A stretch of 64,000 bases of DNA from Burkholderiales bacterium (lineage in GTDB: Bacteria; Pseudomonadota; Gammaproteobacteria; Burkholderiales; JAEUOS01). Below, in pieces: positions 52,717-62,764 of the stretch; position 1 is the stretch's first letter; each line of letters begins with the position of its first letter. The stretch spans positions 124,001 through 188,000 of the forward strand of contig JAEUOR010000013.1 in the NCBI GenBank assembly GCA_016790635.1, given 5' to 3'. Made by a program: the position numbers and the translations under genes. Under the pieces are notes generated by a model. That model saw only the letters and a program-made list of their open reading frames with translations, was not told the DNA's origin and did not search any database.

Positions 52717-55152
52717 TCAGGCGGGTGCCGTCGTGCGGATGTGTCGCCGGCGCCGGCTCCAGTCGAGGCGCCAGGGGTCGGCGGCCCCCTGCGCGGCGCG
52801 GCTGGCGCATACCAGCACCACGAAATAGAACAGCATCGACAGTCGCGTCACGTCGATCAGCGTGTCGAACATGCCGACGACCATGAAACCGCCGATGGCC
52901 ACGGCCAGAAGTGGTGCATCGCCGCCTTTCCGCGCGGCGCGCCATGTCGCCAGCACGATCATCAGCAGAAAGGCGATGAGCCCCGCGCCACCCTGCTCGA
53001 AGAGCACGTGGATCAGGATGTTCTTGGCGTGATAGGCCAAGTGGTAGTGATCGCTGAAATAAAACCAGTCCGCCATGCCAGCCTCGAATCCGCCATTGGC
53101 GATCAAGGGGCGCCCGCTTGCGTCCAGCAACTGGAAGTCGTCGATGTCGACGCGCGCGCCCTGGGCATCGACGCCCAGCATGATGAAGTGCGGACGCGGC
53201 AGCGCGCCGCGCGCGTCAGCCTCGCCCTTGCGGTTGAGCGGCAGGTTGAAGCGCGTCCATTGCGCCGACTTGAGCCCCACCGCGGCGCCGGCGCAGGCCT
53301 GCGGGTAGAGCAGGTGCTTGGCGCACAGGTTGAGATACAGGGCCGCGGGCGGTCCGGCGTTGCGCGCACGAAACGACGCGAACCACACGCCCTGCGGTTG
53401 CGGCACGGCTTGTCCCAGGCGCAGCGTATCGCCATACCCGATCGCGTAGCGCGGCCCGATCAGGCGCAGGAAGCGGCCGTCGTCGTCCTCGCCGATCGCA
53501 AAGGTGCCCGGATACTCGCCGGCCAGGTTGCGCCAGTAGTAGACCTCCGGAAAGCGGCCCAGGCCCATGCCGAGACTCCTCGCGAGGACGGTGTCGTCGA
53601 TCATCGCCAGGCCGCTGCGAAAGTGGTGCATGCGCCCGCCTGAATCCGTGCCTATGCTGGCGATGCGCGCGCTCATGTAGTAGCTGCCTGCTACCGGAAT
53701 GGCCAGCGCGGCCGGCAGGATCAGCAACACCGCCGGCATCAGGTGCGCCGCATCGGCGCGCCACCAGGGGCGTCGGGCACGGCGGTTGAAGGCCGCGACG
53801 GCCCACGCGAAGACGCTGACTGTTCCGGCTGCGAGCACGGCGCGCGTGCCGTCCTCGCTCCAGTAGACTCCCACTGCGGGCGCCGCTACACCGGCGGCGA
53901 AAAAGAGCCCTGTCGCCATGCCGACGGGTGCGCGCCCGGTAAGGGCGCCCAGCGCATACGCGCCGACGATTCCCGCATAGGCAAGGTAAATGCCCTTGGG
54001 CACCACGAGCGAGGCCAGCGCCAGCGCTGCGGCCGGCAGCCCCCAGATGAGGAGTGCGCCGTGCGTCGCGCGCGTGCGCGGCGTTCCGCCGTGGTGAAAC
54101 CCGATCGCAAGTACACCCAGGGTCGCGGCCAGCGTGCGGTAGCCGCCGGCCGAGAAAGTCCATGCGCAAAGGACGATGGCCAGCGCGATCAGGGTCAGTG
54201 CGCCGGGCAGGGCCGACTTGCCGACGGACTTGATCTCACGCGCGCCGCCGCGCATGGCGAAGAGGCAAAGCAGCGGCACGACCAGAGCTGCGGCCACATA
54301 GGTGGTGCGCGTGAATGTGACCAAGATCGCGTACATTGCCACCGCGAAGAGGACCAGACCTGCGGCGCGCCAAGGCCAGGCCAGCGCCGGGCGCAGCAGA
54401 AAAAGACAAAACGGAAGCGCCAGCATCAGATAACCGTCGAGCGCGGCGCCGCCCACATGGGTGTCCGCGAACAGGCCGGTGACCCGGTAGTCGCTCGAGA
54501 AATTGGTGAGGCCGGGGAAGGCGATGCGTTCCCACAGCACTGACAGGCAGGCACCGGCAAGGCCGGCCAGCGTGCCGGCGATGAAGAGAGTGCCGGCGCG
54601 CGGCGCGTCGTGTTCGACCGCGCGCTGCCAGAGCGGCCAGAGGGCCAGCGCGAAGAGCGGCCCGGCAAGCAGGCGCAACGCGTTGACCGGGCTGTAGTAA
54701 GAGGCCGGCGCCGCTGCATCCGGCGGTGCCGCGTTGACCCATCCCAGCACCGCGCTGGCCCCCAGCGTAACCGCGAAGAGCAGGACCATGGTGGCGAAAG
54801 CCGGGTCAGGCGCGCCTGGCAGGACACGTGCGAAGGTCCGTCGTCCCAGCGCCGCGCGTGCGTAGCCCCCGGCCAGGACCGCGAGCACCAGAAGATCGTA
54901 TTCGCCGAAGAGGAGGAAGCCGGTGAACGGCCGCAGATCCAGCACTGGCACCAGTGCCGGCAACACGAATATCCAGGCGCGCGGCAAGACGAAAAAGATC
55001 AGGACCGCACCCGCGGCGGCGACCATCATCCAGCTCGCCGAGTGCATGCCGGCCAGCATGGCAAGAGCGCCTGCCGCCAGCGCCGCCAGCGCCGCTGCGC
55101 CCGCGCGTGCGAGCGAGCGGTAGGCGGTGGAGAACGACGCAGTCGCGCTCAT
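52717..55152 (-). CDS. O-antigen-ligase-like polytopic membrane protein with inserted beta domain
   Basis: The 811-residue protein has about a dozen or more membrane helices and the ligase/polymerase-like features of Wzy/WaaL proteins, such as [13 protein letters not shown] and a long extracytoplasmic loop. Around residues 590-740 there is a soluble, beta-rich insert ([20 protein letters not shown], then [23 protein letters not shown]) that looks like a carbohydrate-binding module. A final membrane section follows. The ATG at 55152 begins the first helix region; the frame further upstream is not protein-like. Its substrate, probably a surface glycan, is unknown. Confidence 0.8.
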   Translation of the reverse strand: MSATASFSTAYRSLARAGAAALAALAAGALAMLAGMHSASWMMVAAAGAVLIFFVLPRAWIFVLPALVPVLDLRPFTGFLLFGEYDLLVLAVLAGGYARAALGRRTFARVLPGAPDPAFATMVLLFAVTLGASAVLGWVNAAPPDAAAPASYYSPVNALRLLAGPLFALALWPLWQRAVEHDAPRAGTLFIAGTLAGLAGACLSVLWERIAFPGLTNFSSDYRVTGLFADTHVGGAALDGYLMLALPFCLFLLRPALAWPWRAAGLVLFAVAMYAILVTFTRTTYVAAALVVPLLCLFAMRGGAREIKSVGKSALPGALTLIALAIVLCAWTFSAGGYRTLAATLGVLAIGFHHGGTPRTRATHGALLIWGLPAAALALASLVVPKGIYLAYAGIVGAYALGALTGRAPVGMATGLFFAAGVAAPAVGVYWSEDGTRAVLAAGTVSVFAWAVAAFNRRARRPWWRADAAHLMPAVLLILPAALAIPVAGSYYMSARIASIGTDSGGRMHHFRSGLAMIDDTVLARSLGMGLGRFPEVYYWRNLAGEYPGTFAIGEDDDGRFLRLIGPRYAIGYGDTLRLGQAVPQPQGVWFASFRARNAGPPAALYLNLCAKHLLYPQACAGAAVGLKSAQWTRFNLPLNRKGEADARGALPRPHFIMLGVDAQGARVDIDDFQLLDASGRPLIANGGFEAGMADWFYFSDHYHLAYHAKNILIHVLFEQGGAGLIAFLLMIVLATWRAARKGGDAPLLAVAIGGFMVVGMFDTLIDVTRLSMLFYFVVLVCASRAAQGAADPWRLDWSRRRRHIRTTAPA

Positions 55153-55281
55153 GGCCCTTCGGAATCGGCGTGCGGTGACAAGATGCGAATCGTACTTGAA
55201 GGGCGCCGCGCAAGGTCTGTCGGCGGTCGGCACCACTGGCGGGCCTGGCGCGGCCGGGTGCTCACGTAAACTGCAAATGCC

Positions 55282-56865
55282 ATGACACCCTACGACTACA
55301 TCATCGTCGGCGCCGGCTCGGCCGGTTGCGTCCTCGCCAACCGCCTGACCGCCAGCGGCCGGCACCGCGTGTTGCTCCTGGAAGCCGGGCCGCGCGATAC
55401 CAATCCGTGGATTCATGTGCCGCTGGGCTACGGCAAGCTATTTGCCGAGAAGTCCGTCAACTGGAGCTACGAGTCCGAGCCCGAGCCGCATTGCGGCAAC
55501 CGCCGCATCTTCACGCCGCGCGGCAAGGTATTGGGCGGCTCGTCTTCGATCAACGGCCTGGTCTACATCCGCGGCCAGCACCAGGACTACGATGATTGGG
55601 GCGTGCCGGGCTGGGCATGGCAGGACATCTTTCCGTACTTCCTGAAATGCGAGGACCAGTCGCGCGGTGCCAGCGCATGGCACGGCGTGGGCGGTCCGCT
55701 GGCCGTGGGCGACCTGCCGGACCGGCACCCGATGTGCGACGCGTTCATCGACTCGGCACAGGCCATCGGCATCCCGCGCAACGACGATTTCAACGGCGCC
55801 ACGCAGGAAGGCGCAGGCTACTACCAGGCCAACATCCGCGCCGGCAAGCGCGCCTCGACCGCGGTGGCCTACCTGCGCGCGGCTGAAAAGCGCGCCAATC
55901 TTGCGCTCGAGGTCGAGGCCCTGGCGACCCGCGTGCTCTTCGAGGGAACGCGCGCGGTCGGTGTTGAATACCGGCGCGCAGGCGAGGTCAAGCGCGCATG
56001 GGGCAACGAGATCATCCTTTCCGGCGGGTCGTTCAACTCGCCGCAGTTGCTGCAACTCTCGGGCGTGGGTCCGGCGGGCCTGCTCGCGCAGCATGGCATT
56101 CCGGTGGTGGCTGATGTGGCGGACGTCGGCAACTGCCTGCAGGATCACCTGTATGCGCGCACCCTGTGGCGCTGCACCCGGCCCATCACATTGAACGACG
56201 ACATGATGAGCCGCTGGCGGCAGATGAAGATCGGGCTCAACTATCTGCTGCGCAAGCGTGGGCCGCTGACCGTGAGCGCGGGCTACGCGGCGGCCTTTGT
56301 GCGCACATTGCCCCACCTGACGCGCCCGGACGCGCAGTTCTATTTCATCAATTTCTCGGCTGCCAAGCGCGGCGGCATCCTGCACCCGTACTCCGGATTC
56401 AGCTGTTCGGTCTCGCAACTGCGCGCCGAGTCTCGCGGCCACGTGCGCATCCGCTCCGCCGACCCGACCGTGGCGCCGGCGATCCAGTACAACTACCTGG
56501 ATGCCGAGGAGGACCGGCGCGTGATGGTCGATGGACTCAAGCTCCTGCGCCGCCTGGTCAACACGCCGCCCTTCAAGGACTACGTCGCCGAGGAGAAGAC
56601 CCCGGGACCATCGGTGCAGAGCGACGACGAGTGGCTCGATTTCGTGCGCTCGTCGGCCGAGACCGTCTATCACCCCACCTCGACCTGCCGCATGGGCACC
56701 GACGCGGGCTCGGTGGTCGATGCGCAACTGCGTGTGCGAGGCCTGGCGGGCCTGCGCGTCATCGATGCCTCGATCATGCCGGCGGTGGTGTCGGGCAACA
56801 CCAACGCGGCCGTGGTGGCGATCGCGGAAAAAGGCGCCGACCTGGTGCTGGGCGGCGCTGCCTGA
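55282..56865 (+). CDS. GMC-family oxidoreductase (choline dehydrogenase-like)
   Basis: This is a second FAD-dependent GMC enzyme, 527 residues. YIIVGAGSAGCVLANRL at about residues 5-21 binds the FAD ADP moiety. FTPRGKVLGGSSSINGLVYIRG, LSGGSFNSPQLLQLSGVGP and the C-terminal VYHPTSTCRMG with the catalytic His complete the family set. It is shorter at the loops than the GMC enzyme at 49428 and clearly a separate subgroup. It is divergent from the membrane protein and convergent with the cupin gene. Confidence 0.95.
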   Translation: MTPYDYIIVGAGSAGCVLANRLTASGRHRVLLLEAGPRDTNPWIHVPLGYGKLFAEKSVNWSYESEPEPHCGNRRIFTPRGKVLGGSSSINGLVYIRGQHQDYDDWGVPGWAWQDIFPYFLKCEDQSRGASAWHGVGGPLAVGDLPDRHPMCDAFIDSAQAIGIPRNDDFNGATQEGAGYYQANIRAGKRASTAVAYLRAAEKRANLALEVEALATRVLFEGTRAVGVEYRRAGEVKRAWGNEIILSGGSFNSPQLLQLSGVGPAGLLAQHGIPVVADVADVGNCLQDHLYARTLWRCTRPITLNDDMMSRWRQMKIGLNYLLRKRGPLTVSAGYAAAFVRTLPHLTRPDAQFYFINFSAAKRGGILHPYSGFSCSVSQLRAESRGHVRIRSADPTVAPAIQYNYLDAEEDRRVMVDGLKLLRRLVNTPPFKDYVAEEKTPGPSVQSDDEWLDFVRSSAETVYHPTSTCRMGTDAGSVVDAQLRVRGLAGLRVIDASIMPAVVSGNTNAAVVAIAEKGADLVLGGAA

Positions 56866-56904
56866 CCGCCTGGAGGGTCGGCTGTCCGGGCGCGGCGCGC
56901 CCGG

Positions 56905-57450
56905 CTAACGCACTCCGTCCATGAGCACGAAGCAGATGCGCGCGGTCTTGCCCGAGCGATTCGCCCACGCATGGTTGGTGCCGCGCTGGATCAGCACGTC
57001 GCCGGCTTTCATGAGTTTTTCGTCGCGGTCCATGACCGACCAGATCTCGCCTTCGAGCACGATCGCATAGTCGACGGTCTCGGTGCGGTGCATGCCGGGG
57101 TGGGCGCCATCGCGCTTGTCGTGCTGGGCGTCGTGGAACATGCCGCCGAAGGTCGCGCTGATTTGCTGCCGGCGTACCGCCGGGTCGGGATGCTCCGGCG
57201 GAAAGTCGATGATGCGCAGGATCGTCCCGCCCCCCTTGGGCGGCAGGATGCCCTGGTGCGACTGGATCGTATCGGGCCCGTTGATCGGCACCGGCGAAAC
57301 TTCGGTCCGCCAGACGTTGACCGACCGGTAGCCTGGGCGGCCCTCGACGGTTCGCACCGCGCGGGCAGGCGCGTCCTCGACGTGGCTGGATCGACCCTGG
57401 TCATCGTCGGCGGAGACCAGTCGGCGGATCGGCGGCAGCTCTGAACTCAT
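56905..57450 (-). CDS. Cupin-domain protein
   Basis: The 181-residue protein has one cupin domain in its second half: MHRTETVDYAIVLEGEIWSVMD (motif 1, with His and Glu metal ligands), then KAGDVLIQRGTNHAWANRSGK (motif 2, with His). The N-terminal half precedes it with IQSHQGILPPKGGGTILR. The ATG at 57450 follows AAGGAGGA, so the longer frame upstream is not needed. It resembles the small gentisate- or oxalate-type cupins without being assignable. Confidence 0.9.
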   Translation of the reverse strand: MSSELPPIRRLVSADDDQGRSSHVEDAPARAVRTVEGRPGYRSVNVWRTEVSPVPINGPDTIQSHQGILPPKGGGTILRIIDFPPEHPDPAVRRQQISATFGGMFHDAQHDKRDGAHPGMHRTETVDYAIVLEGEIWSVMDRDEKLMKAGDVLIQRGTNHAWANRSGKTARICFVLMDGVR

Positions 57451-57565
57451 GTGTCCTCCTTGGCAATTGGCGGCAAGATGATACTCCGCGCGCGGCCGCA
57501 CGCGCGCTAGAATCGCCGCAATTTATCGCTTGCTAACGCGGCGCGAACGCGCCGCCGCCCCTGCC

Positions 57566-58816
57566 ATGAATGCACGCAGCACCCCGGCCGCAGCGCTTGC
57601 CGAACAACCCGGCGAATGGGTCGCGCGCGCGCGCGCGCTGGTCCCCCTGCTGGATGCCGCTGGGCCGCGCATCGACAGTGCACGCGCGCTGCCTGCGGAT
57701 GTGCAGGACGCGTTGTTCGATTCGCGCCTGTTCCGCCTGTTGCTGCCGGCAAGCCTGGACGGCATCGAGACCGACTTCGTGACCTTCTTCCGCGTCATCA
57801 GCACCCTGGCCGAAGGCGATGCCAGCGCGGCCTGGTGCGTGGCGCAGAGCTGCGGCGGGTCGATGTCGGCGGCCTACATGGCGCCGCAGGCCGCGCACGA
57901 GGTCTTTGCCGCGCCGCGCGCCAACCTGGCCTGGGGGTTCGCGCAAGCCGGTTGCACCGCACGCGAAGTGCCCGGCGGCTGGCAGGTCAGCGGCACCTGG
58001 GGCTTCGGCAGCGGCAGCCGCCACGCCACCTGGCTGGGCGGGCATTGCCAGGTGCAGGACGCCGCAGGGCGGCCGCGCAAGGATGCGCAAGGGCGCGCAC
58101 TCGAACGCACCATGCTCATGCGCCGCGAGACCGTGAACATCGTCGATGGCGAATGGAACGTGATCGGACTGCGCGGCACGGGCAGCGATACCTATGCGGT
58201 CAAGGACATGTTCGTGCCGGCCGAATACGCGATACCGCCGCGCGCCATCGGCCGCGACCTGCAGTTGCCGGCCGACGCAGTGGCCGAGCCCGAGCCTGAG
58301 CGGCGCGAGACCGGCACGCTGTACCGCTTTGCCTCGACGGTCGCCTTCCAGAGCGGCTTTTCCGCTGTCGCACTGGGTGTCGCGCGCGGCACCCTGGATG
58401 CGCTCATCAACCTGGCGCAGAGCAAGGCGCCATCGCCCACCGGCATGCGCCTGGCCGAAAATGTGCTGGTGCAGGTGCGCGTTGCGCAGGCGGAGGCGCG
58501 GTTGCGCTCGGCACATGCCTGGATCATCGGCATCCTGGAAGCGATGTGGGAAGAGTGTGCGCGCACCGGCCGGCACTCGTTCGAGCATCGCGTGCAGATC
58601 CGCCTGGCCAGCACCTGGGCCATGCAGGAAGCGCGCCGCGTCGTCGAAGATGCCTATGCCGAGGCGGGCGCCACGGCGATCTTTGCCGCCAATCCGTTCG
58701 AACGGCGCATGCGCGACATGCAAGCCGTCGCGCAACAGGTGCAGGCGCAGACCGTGCATCTGCAGAGCGCCGGCCAGCACTATCTGGGCATCGCGCCCAG
58801 CACGCGGTTCCTGTAG
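57566..58816 (+). CDS. Acyl-CoA-dehydrogenase-fold flavoprotein (type-2, monooxygenase-like)
   Basis: The 416-residue protein has the acyl-CoA dehydrogenase fold in the HsaA/HpaB/DszC-like branch, which acts as flavin-dependent monooxygenases working with a reductase. Visible are PRIDSARALPADVQDALFDSRLFRLLLP, EGDASAAWCVAQSCGGSM, the beta-domain GGWQVSGTWGFGSGSRHATW and C-terminal QSAGQHYLGIAPSTRF. The typical acyl-CoA Glu base motif is not seen, supporting monooxygenase-like chemistry. An upstream TTG is possible, but the ATG at 57566 gives the standard length. Confidence 0.85.
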   Translation: MNARSTPAAALAEQPGEWVARARALVPLLDAAGPRIDSARALPADVQDALFDSRLFRLLLPASLDGIETDFVTFFRVISTLAEGDASAAWCVAQSCGGSMSAAYMAPQAAHEVFAAPRANLAWGFAQAGCTAREVPGGWQVSGTWGFGSGSRHATWLGGHCQVQDAAGRPRKDAQGRALERTMLMRRETVNIVDGEWNVIGLRGTGSDTYAVKDMFVPAEYAIPPRAIGRDLQLPADAVAEPEPERRETGTLYRFASTVAFQSGFSAVALGVARGTLDALINLAQSKAPSPTGMRLAENVLVQVRVAQAEARLRSAHAWIIGILEAMWEECARTGRHSFEHRVQIRLASTWAMQEARRVVEDAYAEAGATAIFAANPFERRMRDMQAVAQQVQAQTVHLQSAGQHYLGIAPSTRFL

Positions 58817-58865
58817 GGACTCGCGATGCGCGCGCCGCGGAAGCCGGCGCGCCGCGCGCGGTGCG

Positions 58866-59831
58866 TCACTCCGCCTTGATGTTGCCCTCGCGGACCACCT
58901 TGCCCCATTTGGCGACCTCTGCCCTGACGTAGTCGGCGAAGGCGCGTTGCGTGCCGCCTACCGGGTCGAAGGCCATGCTGCCCAGGCGTTCGCGCATGTC
59001 GGGCGCCCCCAGCATCTGGTTGACCGCTTCGTTGAGGCGCTGGATGACCGGTGCGGGCGTGCCGGTCGGGGCGAAAAGGGCGATCCAGGTGTCGTCGTTG
59101 ACACCGGGGAAGCCCGCCTCGGCAAAGGTCGGCACGTCGGGCAGGGCGGCGACCCGCGCGGCACTCGAGACGGCCACACCGCGCAGCTTGCCGGCCTTCA
59201 CATGCGGCAGCGGTGCGGAGAGCGCGCCCGAACCGACTAAGGGTTCGCCGCCCATCACCGCGGTCATGGCCGGGCCGGCGCCGCGAAAATGGATCGCCGT
59301 CACGTCGAGTTTGTGACTGACATTGAAAAAGTTCTCCGCCGTCAGGTGCGGGGTCGTGCCGCTGCCGGGCGAGGCAAAGGCGAGTTTCTGGGTGCGCGCC
59401 AGCGCCAGGAGATCGGTGAGGGTCCTGGCAGCCACCGAGGGGTTGACGTAAATGAGGTTGGGCTGGCGTGCGATCACCGCCACGGGAACGAGCTCGCGCT
59501 CGGCATCGAAACCCGGGTTGGGCGAAAGCGTGACGTTGACCGCATAGGCGGTCGTGGTCACCAGCAGCGTGTAGCCGTCGGGCGCGGACTTGGCGACCGC
59601 CTGCGCTCCGACATTGCCGCCCGCGCCCGCGCGATTGTCGATGACCACCGGCTGGCCGAGGATTTCGGAAAGCTTCTGCCCGGTGGGACGGCCGATCAGG
59701 TCGGCCGGGCCGGCCGGCGCGAAGGGAATGATGATGCGTATCGGCCGGGAGGGCCAGGGTTGGGCCAGCGTCGTGATCGGCGCCATCGTGGCCAATGCCA
59801 GCATGATCGCGGCAGCCTTGAGGATTTGCAT
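58866..59831 (-). CDS. Bug/TctC-family periplasmic solute-binding protein
   Basis: The 321-residue receptor has a signal peptide (cleavage near TLAQPW, about residue 24), then WPSRPIRIIIPFAPAGPADLIGR, VIDNRAGAGGNVGAQAVAKSAPDGYTLLV and the Bug core with FRGAGPAMTAVMGG. It is the last gene in a minus-strand run with TauD-like, isopropylmalate-dehydrogenase-like and enoyl-CoA hydratase genes, and is the fourth orphan Bug protein in the window. Confidence 0.95.
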   Translation of the reverse strand: MQILKAAAIMLALATMAPITTLAQPWPSRPIRIIIPFAPAGPADLIGRPTGQKLSEILGQPVVIDNRAGAGGNVGAQAVAKSAPDGYTLLVTTTAYAVNVTLSPNPGFDAERELVPVAVIARQPNLIYVNPSVAARTLTDLLALARTQKLAFASPGSGTTPHLTAENFFNVSHKLDVTAIHFRGAGPAMTAVMGGEPLVGSGALSAPLPHVKAGKLRGVAVSSAARVAALPDVPTFAEAGFPGVNDDTWIALFAPTGTPAPVIQRLNEAVNQMLGAPDMRERLGSMAFDPVGGTQRAFADYVRAEVAKWGKVVREGNIKAE

Positions 59832-59905
59832 GTCAGTGTCTTTCGGTGTTGGTCCTGCATCTGGACAGGCGTCGCCCTGTTGTACTGGCCAGGCGTCTGC
59901 GCACT

Positions 59906-60784
59906 TTACGCGGCCTGCGCTGCCGGTTCGATATCCAGGGTGGTGGTGCGGCGCAGCTCGCGTCGGTACATCGAGTCATCGAAAGGGCGTGCGCGATGCA
60001 TGGTGGCGCGGTTGTCCCAGATGACGAAATCGCCCGCGCGCCAGGCGTGTCGATGGACGAATTCAGGGCGGGTGGCGTGCTCCATGAGGTCGCGCAGCAG
60101 GAGGCGCCCCTCGGGCAAGCGCCAGCCGACGATGGCAGCCGCATGCGAGGCCAGGTACAGGCTGCGCCGGCCGCTTCCCGGCAGCGTGCGCACCAGCGGA
60201 TGCACCGCACCCTTGAGCAACTCCTTTTCCGCTGCGCTGAACTCGAAGCCCAGCACCTCGCGCGAGTACGCGATCGAGTGATGCACGGTCAGGCCCTCGA
60301 GCGAGGCCCACGTATCCGCGTCGAGGGCATCGTAGGCGGCGCGCATGTCTGCGAACTCGGTGTCCGCTGCGACCGGCGGGATGACGCGTGCCGAGAGCAT
60401 CGAATAGCGCCCGGGCGGGTCGACAAAGGATGCGTCGGTATGCCATAGCCGGTTGGCCAGTCCGGTGGCGCGCCTGCGGTCGTCCGGCGCGAGCAACTTG
60501 CCGTCGTCGCCGACATTCGAGATGTCCGAGAGCGCCTCGTTGCCGAAGCGGTTCTTCGTCACCACCGAGGTCGAGGTGCGGGCGTGCAGCTTGCCGTCGA
60601 AGCGCTCGGCGAAATCGAGTTGCTCCTGGTTGGTGAACGGCTGGTTGCGGAATACCAGCACCGCGTAGCGGTCCATGCCGGCGCGGATTTCCTCCAGCGT
60701 ATCGCGGTCGTGCACGGCGCGCAGGTCGATGGCCGACACCTCGCCGACGAAGTGATGGTGCAGTTGGTGGAAGGAAAGCATCAT
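59906..60784 (-). CDS. TauD/TfdA-family Fe(II)/2-oxoglutarate-dependent dioxygenase
   Basis: The 292-residue enzyme has the non-heme iron facial triad. LWHTDASF gives the His-x-Asp pair near residue 115, and the distal His is in RATMHRARPF, with the 2-oxoglutarate-binding Arg in RRELRRTTT. YAVLVFRNQPFTNQEQLDFAERF is a typical TauD N-terminal segment. Such enzymes hydroxylate and cleave sulfonates, aryloxyacids and related compounds. The start is one of two adjacent ATG codons (60784, 60781) preceded by GTGAGGG. Confidence 0.93.
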   Translation of the reverse strand: MMLSFHQLHHHFVGEVSAIDLRAVHDRDTLEEIRAGMDRYAVLVFRNQPFTNQEQLDFAERFDGKLHARTSTSVVTKNRFGNEALSDISNVGDDGKLLAPDDRRRATGLANRLWHTDASFVDPPGRYSMLSARVIPPVAADTEFADMRAAYDALDADTWASLEGLTVHHSIAYSREVLGFEFSAAEKELLKGAVHPLVRTLPGSGRRSLYLASHAAAIVGWRLPEGRLLLRDLMEHATRPEFVHRHAWRAGDFVIWDNRATMHRARPFDDSMYRRELRRTTTLDIEPAAQAA

Positions 60785-60894
60785 GACCCTCACCGGGAGA
60801 GCAAGGCGGCAGAGCGCGCCCCGCGCGGCATGTTACCGCGATGCGGGTAGGGCGCGAGGTCTTGCGGTACTGCCTGGCGCCATGGGCTACGCAC

Positions 60895-61959
60895 TCACAA
60901 AGCCGCCAGCACTGCCGCGCCCATGGCGGCCGTACCCACGAGCGTCGTGCCCGGGGTATGGATGTCGGCCGTGCGCAGCCCTCGCGCCAGCACTTCGCGC
61001 ACCGCCGCCTCGATGCGCGTCGCGCCGGCCTCGTCATCGGCAGACAGGCGCAGCAGCATCGCAGAGGACAGGATGGCCCCGAGCGGATTGGCAATGTCGC
61101 GCCCGGCGATATCGGGCGCCGAGCCGTGCACCGGCTCGTAGAGGCCGCGACGTCCCTCGCCCAAGGACGCCGAGGGCAGCATGCCGATCGAGCCGGTCAG
61201 CATCGCGGCCTCATCGGACAGGATGTCGCCGAACATGTTGCCGGTGACGATGACGTCGAAGTCGGTCGGCCGGCGCAGCAGGTGCATGGCGGCCGCATCG
61301 ACGAACAGGTGGGTCAGCGCCACGTCCGGGTACTCGCGGCCGACCTCGGTGACGACCTCGCGCCAGAGCTTCATCACTTCCAGCACGTTGGCCTTGTCGA
61401 CCGAGCAGAGTTTCCTGGTTCGCTTGCGCGCCAGGCGAAAGCCGGCGTGCGCGATGCGGCGGATCTCGGACTCGCTGTAGCGCATGGTGTTGACGCCGAT
61501 GCGTTCGCCGCCGGCGTCGACGCTGACGCCGCGCGGCTCGCCGAAGTAGGCGTCGCCATTGAGTTCGCGCAGGATCATGAGGTCCAGGCCACGCACGATC
61601 TCGGGCTTCAGGGACGACGCGTCGATCAATTCCGGGTACAGCACCGCGGGCCGGTAATTGGCGAAGAGCCCCAGGCGCTTTCTCAGGCGCAGGAGGCCGG
61701 CGCCCGGGCGCCGGGCCGCCGGCAACAGGGTGTCGCCGGCAATGCCGGCGGCGCCGAAGAGGATGGCGTCGCTTTGCTCGGCCAGGTGCGCGGTGGCTTC
61801 GGGCAGCGGGTCGCCGGCGGCGGCGATCCCCGCTCCGCCGATCGGCGCTTCGGTCAACACGAATTCGTGTCCACGGGTGGCCGCAGCGACGAGCACCGCA
61901 GCAGCCGGGCGCGCGACTTCCGGGCCGATGCCGTCGCCGGGGAGGACCAGGACTTTCAA
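60895..61959 (-). CDS. 3-isopropylmalate dehydrogenase family protein
   Basis: The 354-residue protein closely follows the LeuB pattern: [13 protein letters not shown] at the start, [52 protein letters not shown], and [19 protein letters not shown]. It oxidatively decarboxylates 3-isopropylmalate or a similar 2-hydroxyacid with NAD. The TTG start overlaps the stop of the enoyl-CoA hydratase gene (TTGA). Its place among degradation genes rather than leuCD suggests a catabolic paralogue; true leuB cannot be excluded. Confidence 0.9.
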   Translation of the reverse strand: MKVLVLPGDGIGPEVARPAAAVLVAAATRGHEFVLTEAPIGGAGIAAAGDPLPEATAHLAEQSDAILFGAAGIAGDTLLPAARRPGAGLLRLRKRLGLFANYRPAVLYPELIDASSLKPEIVRGLDLMILRELNGDAYFGEPRGVSVDAGGERIGVNTMRYSESEIRRIAHAGFRLARKRTRKLCSVDKANVLEVMKLWREVVTEVGREYPDVALTHLFVDAAAMHLLRRPTDFDVIVTGNMFGDILSDEAAMLTGSIGMLPSASLGEGRRGLYEPVHGSAPDIAGRDIANPLGAILSSAMLLRLSADDEAGATRIEAAVREVLARGLRTADIHTPGTTLVGTAAMGAAVLAAL

Positions 61960-62756
61960 TTCGAACCAGCCGGCCGATACCAGGACGCTTCGCGCTTTTC
62001 GTGGAACGACGCGAGGCCCTCGGCAGCCTCGTCGGATTGCCGGCCGGCCGCGTGCTCGGCGACGATCGCCGCGAAATGGCCGCGATGGACCTCTGCCCAT
62101 GCCTGGCGTAGCACGCCGGCCTTGGTGATCGCATTGGCGCGCGGCGCGTTCTTGAGCAGCGCCTCCACCACACGCGCGCCCGCAGCTTCGAGTTCGGCAG
62201 CGGGCACAACCTCGTGCACCAGGCCGATGCGACGCGCCTCCTCGGCTCCAAAGCGCTCGCCGGTCTGCGCGTAGCGCCGCAGTTGCCGCACGCCGATGGC
62301 GTCGGCAAGCTGGGGAAAGATGATGGTCGCCGCCATGCCCCAGCGCGTCTCGCTGATCGCGAACATGGCGTTGTCGGCGGCGATCACCACGTCGCAGGCA
62401 GCGGCGATGCCGGTGCCGCCGCCGAAGCAGCCGCCCTGGATCAGCGCAACCGTGGGGATCGGCAAGGTGTTCAACTCCCACACGGCGCGCGCGGTGCGTT
62501 CGGAGGCGTCCTGGTTGGCGCCCGCACCCTGCCTGCGCACGTCATCCAGCCAGCCGAGGTCGGCGCCGGCCTGGAAGTGGCGGCCGTTGCCGGCGAGCAC
62601 CACGACGCGCGCGGCGGGTGTGGCGCGCACCTGCGCGCAGCCGGCGATGAGCGCGTCGATCATCGCGCCGTTGTAGGCGTTGTTCACCGCGGGGCGGTTC
62701 AAGGTGACGCGCACGATGCCGCGGGCGTCGGTGTCGATCAGAACCGGGCGTGTCAT
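61956..62756 (-). CDS. Enoyl-CoA hydratase/isomerase family protein
   Basis: The 266-residue crotonase-fold enzyme has [43 protein letters not shown] (first oxyanion-hole region), and [26 protein letters not shown] (second), followed by [12 protein letters not shown]. The usual Glu acid/base positions are not unambiguous, so hydratase versus isomerase is open. It starts 8 nt after the MBL hydrolase gene and overlaps the next gene by 4 nt, in a beta-oxidation-like operon. Confidence 0.94.
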   Translation of the reverse strand: MTRPVLIDTDARGIVRVTLNRPAVNNAYNGAMIDALIAGCAQVRATPAARVVVLAGNGRHFQAGADLGWLDDVRRQGAGANQDASERTARAVWELNTLPIPTVALIQGGCFGGGTGIAAACDVVIAADNAMFAISETRWGMAATIIFPQLADAIGVRQLRRYAQTGERFGAEEARRIGLVHEVVPAAELEAAGARVVEALLKNAPRANAITKAGVLRQAWAEVHRGHFAAIVAEHAAGRQSDEAAEGLASFHEKREASWYRPAGSN

Positions 62757-62764
62757 TTCTTCGC

